The notes below the pieces were generated by a model. It ran no database searches, had not been told where the DNA came from, and worked only from the letters and a program-made list of their open reading frames with translations. From Streptomyces broussonetiae (lineage in GTDB: Bacteria; Actinomycetota; Actinomycetes; Streptomycetales; Streptomycetaceae), in NCBI RefSeq assembly GCF_009796285.1, contig NZ_CP047020.1, positions 806,001 to 870,000 on the forward strand: a stretch of DNA of 64,000 nucleotides. The letters are read 5' to 3'. The stretch's first letter is position 1, and each line of letters starts with the position of its first letter. Position numbers and translations under genes: made by a program. Below are positions 1 to 9,371 of this stretch, one piece after another.

Positions 1-2135
1 ACGGCTCGGTGATGGCCACGCAGGGGTCGACCAACCGGCAGAACGTCGACCTGGCCCAGGTGCCCATGCAGGTGCAGTGGGACTTCCTCGCCGCGGAGAA
101 CGCCACCTTCTACACCGACCCGGGCGTCGACACGCAGGGCATGCTCCGTGCCGTCTACCACATGGCCACGGGCGGGGAGGTGCAGTCCGGGTCCACCATC
201 ACCCAGCAGTTCGTGAAGAACACCTACCTCACGCAGAGCCAGTCGGTGACCCGCAAGCTCAGGGAGATCATGATCTCCCTGAAAATCGGCGACCAGATGT
301 CCAAGCAGCAGATCCTGCAGGGCTATCTCAACAGCTCCTACTACGGGCGGGGCGCCTACGGCATCGAGGCGGCGGCCAACGCGTACTACCACGTACACGC
401 CTCACAACTGACCGTCAGCCAGGGCGCGTTCCTCGCGGCCTCGGTCAACGAGCCGAGCGTGATGATGCTCGCCGGCACCGACCCGCAGGCCAAGGCCCAG
501 GCGGAGGCGCGCTGGAAGTACGTCCTGAGCCGCATGACGACCATCCACAAGATCAGCCAGGCGCAGGAGCAGCAGTACCTCACCGCCGGATTCCCCACGC
601 CCAAGCCCTACACGCCGTCGGCCGGGATGTCCGGGCAGACCGGCTATCTGGTGCAGACCGCGGAGCAGTACGTGGAGGCCCACTCCTCCCTCACCGAACA
701 GCAGCTCGGCCACGGCGGCTACCAGATCTACACCACCTTCGACAAGAAGAAGGTGAACGCGTTGTCGGCGTCCGTCGCGGCGATGGAGAAGAAGCACCTC
801 GATCCCAAGCACCGCGCGGCCGACAAGGACGTCCAGGTCGGCGCGGCGTCCGTCGACCCGTCCACCGGCGCGGTCGTCGCCCTGTACGGCGGGGCGGGCT
901 GGAACAAGGGTCACTGGACCGACAACGCCGACGCCACCGGCGTGCCGGTCGGCTCCACCTTCAAGCCCATCGACCTGGCAGCCTCCCTTGACCACGGCGC
1001 CGTGCTCTCCCCGGGTCAGGCTCCCTCACCGATCACCCCCGAGTCCAAGTTCAACGGCAACGACGGCATCACCATCAAGAACCAGCAGGGCCAGGAGATG
1101 CCCGACCCGGGCGACCCCTCGGGTCTCCTCCACCAGCGCAACGACGTGCCCACGAAGTGGGGTTACATCACCCTGCGCAAGGCGATGGAGCAGTCGGTCA
1201 ACACCCCCTACGTCCAGCTCGGCGAGTACGTCGGCTACAACAACGTGGAGGGCGAGGCCCTCAAGGCGGGCCTGCTGCGCAAGAGCCTGCAGTACGACAC
1301 CCCCGGCTTCTACATCGGTACCTCCACCCCCTCGGCGATCCGCATGGCCGACGCGTACGCCACCTTCGACGACAGCGGCGTCCAGCACGAGCCGTACTCC
1401 GTGACCAAGGTCGTCGCCGGCGGCCAGCACCTGCCGGGGTTCGACAAGCCCAAGGGCATCACGGCCATGCCTGCCTCGACGGCAGACACCGTCACCGACG
1501 TCCTGCAGAACGTCGTCAAGAGCGGGACAGGTACCAATGCCCAGGCCCTCGGCCGCCCGGTGGCCGGCAAGACCGGTACGACCGACGACTACAAGTCCGC
1601 CTGGTTCATCGGCTACACCCCGCAGCTGACGACGGCCGTGAGCATGTTCAAGGAGGACGCGAAGAACGCCGGCCTGCAGTCGATGCAGGGGGTCGGCGGC
1701 TTCTCCAAGGTCTTCGGCGCCGACATGCCCACGGAGGTGTGGACCGGCTACATGTCCGCCGCCCTCCAGGGACAGCCGGTCCAGCAGTTCCCGCCCGCGC
1801 CGCAGCTGGGCCACGGCAGCAACGAGTTCGGCGCTCCGTCGGCCACCCCGTCCCCCAGCCCGAGCAAACCGTCGGCCACCCCGAGCACGTCCGGCACACC
1901 GAGCCCCACCGCTCGACCCTGCCGCCACCACAGGAAGGGCTGTCCCAGCCCGAGCCCGACCGGTAGCTCCGGCACCACCAACGGCGGCACCAACGGCGGC
2001 TGGACCGGCGGTACGGGCGGTGGCGGGCTGCTCGGTGGCACCACCGGCGGCGGCAACGGCAACGGCGGCACGACCACCGGTGGCACCTCATCCACACCCA
2101 CGAACGGTCCCACCCGTCCCGGCCCGGGCGGGTAG
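1..2135 (+). CDS. Class A penicillin-binding protein (bifunctional glycosyltransferase/transpeptidase), 5' end outside window
   Basis: The protein polymerises and cross-links peptidoglycan at the outer face of the membrane. The N-terminal cytoplasmic tail, membrane anchor and first glycosyltransferase motif lie left of the window, because the frame is open from base 1. Visible glycosyltransferase motifs are AAENATFYTDPGVD (the usual EDxxFxxHxG region with the catalytic Glu) and GSTITQQ. Transpeptidase motifs follow: STFK (nucleophile Ser near residue 316 counted from the GTG at base 9), SVN, and KTGTTDDYKSAWFIGYTP. About 100 Pro/Ser/Thr then Gly-rich residues form the C-terminal tail, as in many Streptomyces PBPs. 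A strong hairpin follows the stop. The GTG at 9 is internal, not the true start. Confidence 0.93.
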   Translation, partial: GSVMATQGSTNRQNVDLAQVPMQVQWDFLAAENATFYTDPGVDTQGMLRAVYHMATGGEVQSGSTITQQFVKNTYLTQSQSVTRKLREIMISLKIGDQMSKQQILQGYLNSSYYGRGAYGIEAAANAYYHVHASQLTVSQGAFLAASVNEPSVMMLAGTDPQAKAQAEARWKYVLSRMTTIHKISQAQEQQYLTAGFPTPKPYTPSAGMSGQTGYLVQTAEQYVEAHSSLTEQQLGHGGYQIYTTFDKKKVNALSASVAAMEKKHLDPKHRAADKDVQVGAASVDPSTGAVVALYGGAGWNKGHWTDNADATGVPVGSTFKPIDLAASLDHGAVLSPGQAPSPITPESKFNGNDGITIKNQQGQEMPDPGDPSGLLHQRNDVPTKWGYITLRKAMEQSVNTPYVQLGEYVGYNNVEGEALKAGLLRKSLQYDTPGFYIGTSTPSAIRMADAYATFDDSGVQHEPYSVTKVVAGGQHLPGFDKPKGITAMPASTADTVTDVLQNVVKSGTGTNAQALGRPVAGKTGTTDDYKSAWFIGYTPQLTTAVSMFKEDAKNAGLQSMQGVGGFSKVFGADMPTEVWTGYMSAALQGQPVQQFPPAPQLGHGSNEFGAPSATPSPSPSKPSATPSTSGTPSPTARPCRHHRKGCPSPSPTGSSGTTNGGTNGGWTGGTGGGGLLGGTTGGGNGNGGTTTGGTSSTPTNGPTRPGPGG

Positions 2136-2137
2136 CG

Positions 2138-2185
2138 GGACGGCGGCCCGCTGATACGCCCGATCGGCGGTCAGCGGGCCCGTCC
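2138..2185 (+). terminator. Probable terminator of the penicillin-binding protein gene
   Basis: A long inverted repeat starts three bases after the stop codon. GGACG plus GGCCCGCTGA on the left pairs with TCAGCGGGCC plus CGTCC on the right, with one small bulge and a 16-nt loop. There is no U-tract, which is normal for streptomycete terminators. Confidence 0.7.
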
Positions 2186-2272
2186 GACAGTGCCCCCTAC
2201 AACATGTAGCAGCTTTCCGACTGGTCGAGTCGCTGCGAGCGTTGCCCGAAACCCCACCTTGCCTGCATTCTG

Positions 2273-2668
2273 TCGGACCGGCGGATCACACGGATGACCA
2301 TCCGCCAGGCCCTGGTGATCGGTGCGGCCCAGATCCTCGCCCTGCTGCCGGGCATCAGCCGCTCCGGATCGACCATCAGCGCGGGTATCTTCCGCGGCCT
2401 CAACCACGAGGACTCCGCCCGGTTCGCGTTCCTGCTCGCCACGCCGGTGATCGGCGGAGCGGCGCTGCTCAAGCTGCCCCCGCTGCTCGGCCCCCAGGGC
2501 AACGGCCTGCGCGGACCGCTGCTGGTGGACAGCATCGCCGCCTTCGTAGCCGCCTACCTCGCAACTCGCTACCTGGTCAAGCACTTCGAGCATCGCACCC
2601 TCATCCCGTTCGCCGTCTCCTGCACCCTCGCGGGCCTGGGCAGCCTGGCCTACTTCGCCATCGGCTGA
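2273..2668 (+). pseudogene. uppP: Truncated undecaprenyl-diphosphatase (UppP/BacA), C-terminal half only
   Basis: The intact family dephosphorylates undecaprenyl diphosphate and is about 270 residues long. Only about 130 residues remain here. They include the conserved segment LLPGISRSGSTISAG and the following GLNHEDSARFAFLLATP, then two hydrophobic segments ending at a normal stop. The ATG at 2294 is an internal Met. Family resemblance extends a few codons upstream (SDRR) and is then lost. The N-terminal half, with the first catalytic Glu-rich motif, is absent, so I call it a remnant rather than a functional gene. No ribosome binding site precedes 2294. Confidence 0.75.
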
Positions 2669-2792
2669 CCGCGGCACGAGCGGGAGGACGTGGGCGAGAC
2701 GCACCCCGGACACCGTGTCCGGGTGTTTCCGGGCACGAATGGGCAGTATCCCGGCTGTCGTTCGCTAGCGTCGACGCACCGGTCACCGTCGT

Positions 2793-2814
2793 ACCGTCCC
2801 CTTGGGGGGACGGT
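2793..2814 (+). promoter_or_regulatory. Hairpin upstream of the TPR gene
   Basis: ACCGTCCCC and GGGGACGGT form a perfect 9-bp stem with a 4-nt loop, ending 25 bp before the ATG of the TPR gene. It could be a leader hairpin or an operator. The sequence does not decide. Confidence 0.3.
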
Positions 2815-2839
2815 CGGCCGTCAGCCTTGAGGAGTTCGT

Positions 2840-4534
2840 ATGCCGTACTACGACCTCGGCAGCCACGGCCGGCGGGTGACGACGTCGTCCGCCGAGGCGC
2901 AGACCTGGTTCGACCGCGGGCTGAACTGGACGTACGCCTTCCACCACGAGGAGGCCGTCCGCTGTTTCGAGGCCGCTCTCGCGGCGGATCCCGGCTGCGC
3001 CATGGCCGACTGGGGGCTCGCCCACGCCCTCGGTCCGAACTACAACAAACCCTGGGAGTTCTTCGACGAGGAGGAGCTGGGGCGGACGGTGCAGCGTGCG
3101 CATGCCGCCGTACGGCGCGCACAGGCCAAGGCCGCCGGTGCCACCCCGGTCGAGCAGGCCCTCATCGGTGCGCTGGAGGCCCGCTATCCACGGGCCCAGG
3201 CCCGCGACGTCGAGGAGTGTTCCGTGTGGAACACCGCCTACGCCGACAGCATGCGCGCCGTCCACCTGCTGGCCCCCGACGACCTCGACGTGGCCACCCT
3301 GTACGCCGAAGCCCTGATGAACCTCACGCCCTGGCGCCTGTGGGACATCCGCACGGGCAGGCCGGCCCCGGGTTCACGCACCCTCGAGGCCAGGGCGGTG
3401 CTCGAGCAGGGGCTCGCCACGGAGGCGGGGACGCGACACCCGGGCCTGCTCCACATGTACATCCACCTGATGGAGATGTCGCCGACGCCCGAGGCGGCCC
3501 TGCCGATGGGCGACCGGTTGCGCGGTCTGGTGCCGGACGCGGGCCATCTCCAGCACATGCCGTCCCACCTGGAAGTGCTCTGCGGCGACTACCGCCGCGT
3601 GATCTCCGACAACACCGAGGCGATCGCAGCCGACGAGAGGTACCACGCCAGGGCCGGGGCGATGAACTTCTACACCCTGTACCGGTGTCACAACCTCCAC
3701 TTCAGGGTCTACGGCGCGATGTTCCTCGGCCGTTTCCAGGACGCGATCGAAACGGCCGCCCGGCTCGAAGCGGCCGTACCCGAGGAACTGCTGCGGGTGG
3801 ACAGCCCGCCCATGGCGGACTGGCTGGAGGGCTTCCTCGCGATGCGGGTGCACGTGCTCATCCGCTTCGGCCGCTGGGCGGACATCCTGCGCCTGGCGAT
3901 GCCCGCCGACGCCCGGTTGTACTGCGTGACCACGGCCATGCTGCGGTATGCGCGCGGGGTCGCCCTCGCGGCCCTGGGCCGGATCGACGAGGCCGACACG
4001 GAACGCGAGCGCTTCCGTACCGCGCTCACCCGGGTCCCGACGACCCGGATGCTGTTCAACAACACCTGTGCGGACGTCCTGGCGATCGCCGCGCACATGC
4101 TGGACGGAGAGCTGGACTACCGCAGGGGGAACCACGAAACGGCGTTCGCCGCGCTGCGTCGTTCGATCGAGCTGGACGACGGCCTTCCCTACGACGAGCC
4201 GTGGGGGTGGATGCAGCCCACCCGGCACGCATACGGTGCCCTGCTCCTCGAGCAGGGCCTGGTCGCGCAGGCCGAGGCCGTCTACCGTGCCGACCTCGGA
4301 CTCGACGACACGCTGCCGCGCGCGTTGCAGCACCCCGGCAACGTCTGGGCCCTGCACGGCCTCCACGAGTGCCTCGTGCGGCTCGGGAAGCAGGGGGAGG
4401 CTCAGATCGTGGCCCAGCAGCTGAGGATCGCCACGGCGCTGGCGGACGTTCCGATCGAGGCGTCCTGCTTCTGCCGTCTGGAGACCGCCGCGAGCGCCCC
4501 ACCCCGTGATGGCTGCTGCACCGCGGAGCACTGA
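2840..4534 (+). CDS. Tetratricopeptide-repeat protein
   Basis: This is a 564-residue soluble protein with no signal peptide or membrane segment. Repeated helix pairs with the TPR signature are visible, for example WFDRGLNWTYAFHHEEAVRCFEAALAADPGCAMADWG near residues 24-60 and further pairs near 340-470. It is related to a widespread bacterial family of about 550 residues that begins with a similar motif, whose function is not established. TPR arrays usually bind other proteins. The start is fixed by a GAGGAG ribosome site about 6 bases before the ATG. It stands alone, with a broken uppP upstream and a broken terpene synthase convergent downstream. Confidence 0.85.
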   Translation: MPYYDLGSHGRRVTTSSAEAQTWFDRGLNWTYAFHHEEAVRCFEAALAADPGCAMADWGLAHALGPNYNKPWEFFDEEELGRTVQRAHAAVRRAQAKAAGATPVEQALIGALEARYPRAQARDVEECSVWNTAYADSMRAVHLLAPDDLDVATLYAEALMNLTPWRLWDIRTGRPAPGSRTLEARAVLEQGLATEAGTRHPGLLHMYIHLMEMSPTPEAALPMGDRLRGLVPDAGHLQHMPSHLEVLCGDYRRVISDNTEAIAADERYHARAGAMNFYTLYRCHNLHFRVYGAMFLGRFQDAIETAARLEAAVPEELLRVDSPPMADWLEGFLAMRVHVLIRFGRWADILRLAMPADARLYCVTTAMLRYARGVALAALGRIDEADTERERFRTALTRVPTTRMLFNNTCADVLAIAAHMLDGELDYRRGNHETAFAALRRSIELDDGLPYDEPWGWMQPTRHAYGALLLEQGLVAQAEAVYRADLGLDDTLPRALQHPGNVWALHGLHECLVRLGKQGEAQIVAQQLRIATALADVPIEASCFCRLETAASAPPRDGCCTAEH

Positions 4535-4549
4535 GCCTCACAGCGGGTC

Positions 4550-4568
4550 GTGGGGCGTGTGCCCCCAC
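4550..4568 (+). terminator. Possible terminator after the TPR gene
   Basis: GTGGGGC and GCCCCCAC pair around a GTGT loop with one bulged base, 15 bp past the stop codon. Confidence 0.4.
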
Positions 4569-4637
4569 CACAGGCGGGCGTCGTCGTGCGGGGCGCGGGC
4601 GGGTCGCAGTGCGGTGGCTGCAAGGGCGGGCACGGCC

Positions 4638-5278
4638 GTCGGCGGTGATGTCGAGCATGCGGCGTAGCGCGGGGTCCGTGCGGAGGTCGGGTGGGACTTC
4701 GAAGCCGTACACCTTCTGGCTCAGGTCCAGCATGGCGCAGACGATGCCCGACCTGCGGCGCAGCGCGAAGTACTCGGTCCGGGTCGGGATGCGGCCGAGC
4801 GCGCGGTTGCTCGCCTCCTGGGCATAGGCGTTCAGGTACCACTGCCAGTGCTGGCCGGTGTGCTCCAGCCACGCGCGAGAAGCCTGGTGGGCCAGGCGGT
4901 TCCACACCTGCGCGAAGGCGTCGACCAGCGGCCCCACGCCCGCCGGTGCCGCACCGCACGAGGTGATCACGTCGGTGAAGGCGCGGCAGGCCGCGGCGAC
5001 GCGGCGCGGCTGAGCGCCCAGGGGGCCGTCGAACTGGTCGTCCAGGAACGTGGCCACGAGGACCGCGTCCACCGTCAGATCCAGCCGGTCGCCCGCGGCC
5101 CGCGGCGCCCACGCCGCCATCAGCCCGGCCATGTCCCAGCGCAGGAGGCGCTCCCGGTCGACGGGGTGTGGCACCAGGCCCTGGCACCGGCACCAGTCCC
5201 GGCTGCGCTGCCGGGCGCCGTCCGCGTCCGGCCGACGTCCGGTGCGAAAGGGAGGCGGAACACGATGTCCTGCGGCAT
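4638..5278 (-). pseudogene. Class I terpene synthase remnant (frameshifted and C-terminally truncated)
   Basis: Intact bacterial sesquiterpene cyclases are about 330 residues. The remnant starts at the ATG at 5278 with MPQDIVFRLPFAPDVG, a typical N-terminus. Near 5200 the reading must change frame to continue with RDWCRCQGLVPHPVDRERLL and then LDLTVDAVLVATFLDDQFDGPLG. DDQFD is the aspartate-rich metal motif. Resemblance continues to DLSQKVYGFEVPP and RRMLDITAD and then stops, so the NSE/DTE metal motif and the C-terminal third are missing. Beyond that the open frame is only GC bias. The frameshift alone could be a sequencing error, but the lost C-terminus argues for real decay. Confidence 0.75.
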
Positions 5279-5430
5279 CACCACGGCCCTTCCTGATTCC
5301 ACCCCGGCGCCCGCCGTACTCTCACGGCCGCGCAACGAGACCCTTCCCGATCCCAGGGCCGCACAGGCGCTCAGGCCGAGCCAAGGGTTCCTTCCCGTGT
5401 CGCCGCCCAGGACGCCGGTGACGGACAGCG

Positions 5431-5480
5431 GTGGCGGGTGACCGTCGCGGGTGGCGGGTGACCGTCGCGGGTGGCGGGTG
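5431..5480. repeat. 20-bp direct tandem repeat, 2.5 copies
   Basis: The unit gtggcgggtgaccgtcgcgg occupies 5431-5450 and 5451-5470 exactly, and a third partial copy runs to about 5480. It lies in the gene-free stretch 5279-5659, between the terpene synthase remnant and the 3' end of the LysR gene, where I see nothing else. Confidence 0.85.
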
Positions 5481-5659
5481 GCGGTCACGGTGTCGCCTCG
5501 ACCAGCTCCCGGTTCCCGGCTCTCAGTTCCCCGACACGTTCACCACGACCAGGACCGAGCCGGTCTCCGGCGAGCACCGTGCGGGCGGGCCGCTCGGACC
5601 GGGACCTCGGGTGATGGGGGGCGTCGTGGCCCGGTCAGGAGCCCGCCCCCGCGTCTCGC

Positions 5660-6580
5660 TCACGCCGGTTCCGGGCTCGGCCGTGTCCGGTCCGCCGCAC
5701 TCCGCAGGACCTCCACCAGGGCGGCGACCGCCGGCCGGTGCTCGGCGAAGGAGCGGCACACCACCACGATGTGGCGCTCCATCGACTCGTCCAGCTCCAG
5801 GACGTCGAGGCCGGACGGGCGAAGCCGGAGCATCAGATCCGTCACCACGCTGACCCCGACGCCGGCTTCGACCAGGGCGAGCGTGGCGGCGGTGTCGGTC
5901 ACCTCGTGCAGAACCTGCGGTTCGAAACCGGCTCGGCGGCAGGCGGTGAGCACGGCACGGCCGTAGTAGCTGCCGGCCGACGGCAGGATCCAGCCCAGTT
6001 CCCTGGCGTCGGCGAGAGAGACCTTTCGCCGGCCCGGCATGGCTCCGATGGGAACCGCGAGCGAGAAGCGCTCCTTGCTCAGTTCCGTCACGCTCAGGGA
6101 GGGATCCCGCGGGATCGGCACGTCCGGGTAGTCCAGGCCCAGCGCGAGGTCCACGCTTCCCCCGGCGACCGCGTCGTACACCTCGTCCACGTCCATGTCC
6201 CGGCTGCGCACGGTCACGCCCGGGTGCCGCTCCCGTATCCGTCGCAGGGTCGGCGGCAGGATCTCGGCGGCGGCCGTGGCGAACAGGCCGACCCGCAACG
6301 TCCCGGAGATCTCGTTGCGGGTGCGCTCGAGTGCTTCGACGGCCTCGGCCTCCGTGGTGAGGATGCGCTCGGCGTGCCGGGCCAGCGTCGCCCCGGCGTC
6401 GGTGAGTTCCACGCGGCGTCCCACCCGGCGCAGCATCTGCATGCCGGTGGCCTTCTCCAGTGCGGTGATCTGCTGCGAGACCCCTCCGGGGGTGTAGCCC
6501 AGGGCTTCCGCGACGGCGGTGATGGTGCCACGCCGGGTCAGTTCCACCAGCGAACGCAACTGCGCACTCGTCCAGTCCAT
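5660..6580 (-). CDS. LysR-family transcriptional regulator
   Basis: The 306-residue protein has the LysR plan. A winged helix-turn-helix covers residues 1-60 (LVELTRRGTITAVAEALGYTPGGVSQQITALE), and a substrate-binding co-inducer domain covers about 90-290 (LRVGLFATAAAEILPPTLRRI). Length is normal. It is divergent from the FAD oxidase-HglS-ALDH cassette, with about 170 bp between them containing inverted repeats. The simplest inference is that it controls that cassette, perhaps in response to lysine, pipecolate or a downstream acid. The ligand is not known from the sequence. Confidence 0.9.
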   Translation of the reverse strand: MDWTSAQLRSLVELTRRGTITAVAEALGYTPGGVSQQITALEKATGMQMLRRVGRRVELTDAGATLARHAERILTTEAEAVEALERTRNEISGTLRVGLFATAAAEILPPTLRRIRERHPGVTVRSRDMDVDEVYDAVAGGSVDLALGLDYPDVPIPRDPSLSVTELSKERFSLAVPIGAMPGRRKVSLADARELGWILPSAGSYYGRAVLTACRRAGFEPQVLHEVTDTAATLALVEAGVGVSVVTDLMLRLRPSGLDVLELDESMERHIVVVCRSFAEHRPAVAALVEVLRSAADRTRPSPEPA

Positions 6581-6604
6581 ATAGGGATCCTAAAAGCTGT
6601 GGAG

Positions 6605-6628
6605 CATCAACCGTTGATGGACGTCAAC
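6605..6628. promoter_or_regulatory. Overlapping inverted repeats, candidate LysR operator
   Basis: CATCAA-CCG-TTGATG (6605-6619) overlaps GTTGA-TGGACG-TCAAC (6613-6628). Both are dyads, and they sit 25-48 bp upstream of the LysR start codon, between the divergent genes. LysR proteins usually bind such dyads near their own promoters. Binding is inferred. Confidence 0.45.
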
Positions 6629-6753
6629 GTTTGGGCTGCTGCACGATGACGCACAGATAGCTGACCGGCATCCTCCGTACTGACAGCCCGCCACCTTGTC
6701 GGAACCGGATCCGTCCGCTGCCGGCGAGGTGGCCTCCGGAAGGAAGTGGCCTG

Positions 6754-7926
6754 TTGTCCTCCTCCGCCTTCCGTACCGTTCCGGCCTCCGCCGATGTGGT
6801 GATCATCGGCGGCGGTGTGATGGGGGCGAGCACCGCGTTCCACCTCGCGGAGGCCGGAGTGAAGAACATCGTCGTCGTGGAGCGCGGCGCCCTCGGCTGC
6901 GGCAGCTCGGGCAAGCCGATCGGTGGTGTACGCGCCCAGTTCTCCGATCCGCTCAACATCGAGCTGGGCAACCGCAGTCTGCGTGCCTACCAGGACTTCC
7001 CCCGGCGGCCCGGAGCCGGCATCGGGCTCGACACCGTCGGCTATCTCTTCCTGCTCGACAGCGAACAGCAGACGCGGGACTTCGAGGCCTGTGTCGCGCT
7101 GCAGAACAGCCTCGGCGTGCCGAGCCGCATGATCGGCCCGGACGAGGCCCGGTGCCTGTGCCCCTACCTCAGCACCGACGGTCTGCTGGCCGCCGCCCAC
7201 TCCCCCGCCGACGGGCACGCCCGCCCCGGCCTGGTCGTGCAGGGGTACGCGCGGGCCGCAGCCCGGGCGGGCGTCACCATCGCCACACACACCGAGGTCG
7301 GCGGTATCGACACGGCCGGCGCCCAGGTCACCGCAGTGCACACCAGCCACGGCCGCATCGCCTGCTCCACCGTCATCTGTACGGCAGGGGCCTGGTCGGC
7401 GAGGATCGGCGACATGGTCGGTGTCCACCTCCCCGTCCGGCCGGTCAGGCGGCAGCTGGCGTTCACCGAGCCGCTCGTGCCGCCCGCCCCGCGCATCCCC
7501 TTCACCATCGACTTCTCCTCGACCGCCTACTTCCACAACAGCGACGACGGGCTGCTGTTCGGGCTGGCCGACCCGGGCCAGGAGGAGGGCTTCGACACCA
7601 CCTGGACAGCCGGGTGGCTGGAGCTGTTTCGCCTGGCGGCCCGCCATCGCGCGCCCGCTCTGGCCGAGATGAGGACCGCCGAGGGCTGGGCGGGCCTCTA
7701 CGAGATCACACCCGACCACAACGCGCTCATCGGCCGCTCCTCGGAGCTGCCGGGCTTCCTTTACGCAGCGGGCTTCTCCGGTCACGGTTTCCTCCAGGCT
7801 CCCGCGGTCGGCGAAGTCGTGCGCGACCTGTGTCTGGGGCGCGAGCCGTTCATCGACATCGCCCCGCTCAGCGCCGACCGGTTCCTGCACGGTGCCGCGA
7901 CCCGCCCCGAAGCCCACGTGGTCTGA
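6754..7926 (+). CDS. FAD-dependent amine/imino-acid oxidase-like oxidoreductase (DAO family)
   Basis: The 390-residue protein has an N-terminal Rossmann FAD motif, ADVVIIGGGVMGASTAFHLAEAG (residues about 13-35), and the sarcosine oxidase beta/glycine oxidase signature GVRAQFSDPLNIELGNRSL. A C-terminal FAD segment, GLYEITPDHNALIG with AAGFSGHGF, matches the same family. It should oxidise a secondary or primary amine to an imine with FAD. Its neighbours act on 2-oxoadipate and on aminoadipate semialdehyde, so a pipecolate- or lysine-derived substrate, as for Pseudomonas AmaA, is a reasonable inference and not proven. The TTG start is chosen because AGGAAG lies 7 bases upstream. Twenty-four bases separate it from the next gene. 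Confidence 0.85.
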   Translation: MSSSAFRTVPASADVVIIGGGVMGASTAFHLAEAGVKNIVVVERGALGCGSSGKPIGGVRAQFSDPLNIELGNRSLRAYQDFPRRPGAGIGLDTVGYLFLLDSEQQTRDFEACVALQNSLGVPSRMIGPDEARCLCPYLSTDGLLAAAHSPADGHARPGLVVQGYARAAARAGVTIATHTEVGGIDTAGAQVTAVHTSHGRIACSTVICTAGAWSARIGDMVGVHLPVRPVRRQLAFTEPLVPPAPRIPFTIDFSSTAYFHNSDDGLLFGLADPGQEEGFDTTWTAGWLELFRLAARHRAPALAEMRTAEGWAGLYEITPDHNALIGRSSELPGFLYAAGFSGHGFLQAPAVGEVVRDLCLGREPFIDIAPLSADRFLHGAATRPEAHVV

Positions 7927-7950
7927 CCCTCGATCGAAAGGCCGAGAAAC

Positions 7951-9348
7951 ATGTCGACGATCAGTCAGTGGCAGCTGCGCGCCGCGTTCGCGGCACGGCT
8001 GTCGGAGATGTACGGGCAGGAGGTGCCCGCCTACACCACGCTCGTGGACGTCTCGCGCGAGGTCAACGAGGAGGTCCTGCGCGCGCGGGGAGCCGACGCC
8101 GAACGCCAGGGTTCCATCGGCCGGGTGACCGCCGAGCGCCACGGGGCCATCCGGGTCGGCACGCCCCGCGAACTGGCGCAGGTGGCCCGCGTCTTCGGTG
8201 CCCTCGGCATGCACCCGGTCGGCTTCTACGACCTGCGCGAGGCCGCCGCCAGCGCCGTCCCCGTCGTCTCCACCGCCTTCCGGCCGGTCGACGGCGAGGA
8301 ACTGGCACGCAGCCCCTTCCGGGTGTTCACCTCCATGCTCACCCCGGCCGACCCCCGTTTCTTCGACCCCGACCTGCGGGCACGGCTGGAAGCCTTCCTG
8401 GCCGCCCGCGAGCTGTTCCCGCCGGAGCTGCTCACACTGGCCGACCGGGCGGCCGCCGATCGGGAGCTGCCCACGAAGGACGCCGAGAGGCTCCTCCAAC
8501 TTGCCGTGGCTTCCTTGGAGTTGTCGACTGAGCCGGTCGACAGGGCGTGGTACGAGACCCTGGAGCGGATCTCCGCCGTCGCCGCCGACATCGGCGGCGT
8601 GCGCAGCACCCACGTCAACCACCTCACGCCGCGCGTCCTCGACATCGACGAGCTGTACCGCCGTATGACGGACCGTGGCATCGAGATGATCGACACCATC
8701 CAGGGTCCGCCGCGCTGGAAGGGCCCCGACGTCCTGCTGCGGCAGACGTCCTTCCGGGCCCTGGCCGAGCAGCGCGCGATGCGCCTCGCGGACGGCAGCG
8801 TCGAAAGCGGCGCCCTGCGCGTGCGGTTCGGCGAGGTCGAGGCCCGCGGCATCGCGCTCACCCCCGAGGGCCGCGCCCTCTACGACGACCTCCTCGGAGC
8901 CGTCGACGAGCAGGCGTCCCACCGTCCCACCGAGACCCGCGGGGACATCGCCCGCGCCGTGTGGGAGCAGCGCATGCCGGGCACCGAGGAGGAACTCGCC
9001 GCCGACGGACTGGCCTATTTCACCTACCGGTTGGCCGACGAACGCCCCCGCGACGGCAGCGAGCCGCCCGCCACCGTCGACGCGTTGGTGCGGCAGGGCT
9101 GGGTACGCGCCACGCCGATCGTCTACGAGGACTTCCTGCCCCGCTCCGCCGCCGGGATCTTCCAGTCCAACCTCAGCGGCGAGGGAACCCGTGACAACGA
9201 CAAGGAAGGCGCCGCCTACGACGCCGCCCGGCTCTCCGGCGCCATCGGCCGCGACGTACTGGACCCCTACGCCCTGTACGCGCAGCAGCAGGCGAACTCC
9301 CTGGCCCGAGTCGCCCGCGAACTGGGCCTGCCCGACATCCTCCGCTGA
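7951..9348 (+). CDS. hglS: 2-oxoadipate dioxygenase/decarboxylase (HglS family, DUF1338, VOC fold)
   Basis: The family converts 2-oxoadipate to D-2-hydroxyglutarate with Fe(II) and O2, the step that feeds lysine carbon to 2-oxoglutarate. The 465-residue length fits. The Pseudomonas putida enzyme, as I recall it, uses His70, Arg74, His226 and Glu294. Here H64 and R68 (ERHGAIR), H224 (THVNHLTP) and E295 (RFGEVEARG) fall in equivalent places, with the same 4-residue His-Arg spacing. The ATG follows GAAAGG. It lies between an amine oxidase and a semialdehyde dehydrogenase gene, which supports a lysine-catabolic role. Confidence 0.88.
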   Translation: MSTISQWQLRAAFAARLSEMYGQEVPAYTTLVDVSREVNEEVLRARGADAERQGSIGRVTAERHGAIRVGTPRELAQVARVFGALGMHPVGFYDLREAAASAVPVVSTAFRPVDGEELARSPFRVFTSMLTPADPRFFDPDLRARLEAFLAARELFPPELLTLADRAAADRELPTKDAERLLQLAVASLELSTEPVDRAWYETLERISAVAADIGGVRSTHVNHLTPRVLDIDELYRRMTDRGIEMIDTIQGPPRWKGPDVLLRQTSFRALAEQRAMRLADGSVESGALRVRFGEVEARGIALTPEGRALYDDLLGAVDEQASHRPTETRGDIARAVWEQRMPGTEEELAADGLAYFTYRLADERPRDGSEPPATVDALVRQGWVRATPIVYEDFLPRSAAGIFQSNLSGEGTRDNDKEGAAYDAARLSGAIGRDVLDPYALYAQQQANSLARVARELGLPDILR

Positions 9349-9371
9349 CCCTCACACCGGCAAGGACCACC

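Noticed and set aside
988..2113. Several long open frames in other frames across the penicillin-binding protein gene
   Set aside because: They are Arg/Ala/Gly-rich shadow frames caused by high GC at the third codon position, with no ribosome sites or family motifs.
2242..4509. A 755-codon plus-strand frame covering uppP and the TPR gene
   Set aside because: The TPR frame in a different register has a ribosome site and repeat motifs. The long frame is Pro/Arg-rich shadow text.
5921..5945. A tRNA-like GGTTCGAAACC motif
   Set aside because: It lies inside the LysR coding sequence and has no acceptor or anticodon stem around it.
6607..8922. A 771-codon minus-strand open frame across the FAD oxidase and HglS genes
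   Set aside because: Both genes on the plus strand carry full family signatures. The antisense frame has none.
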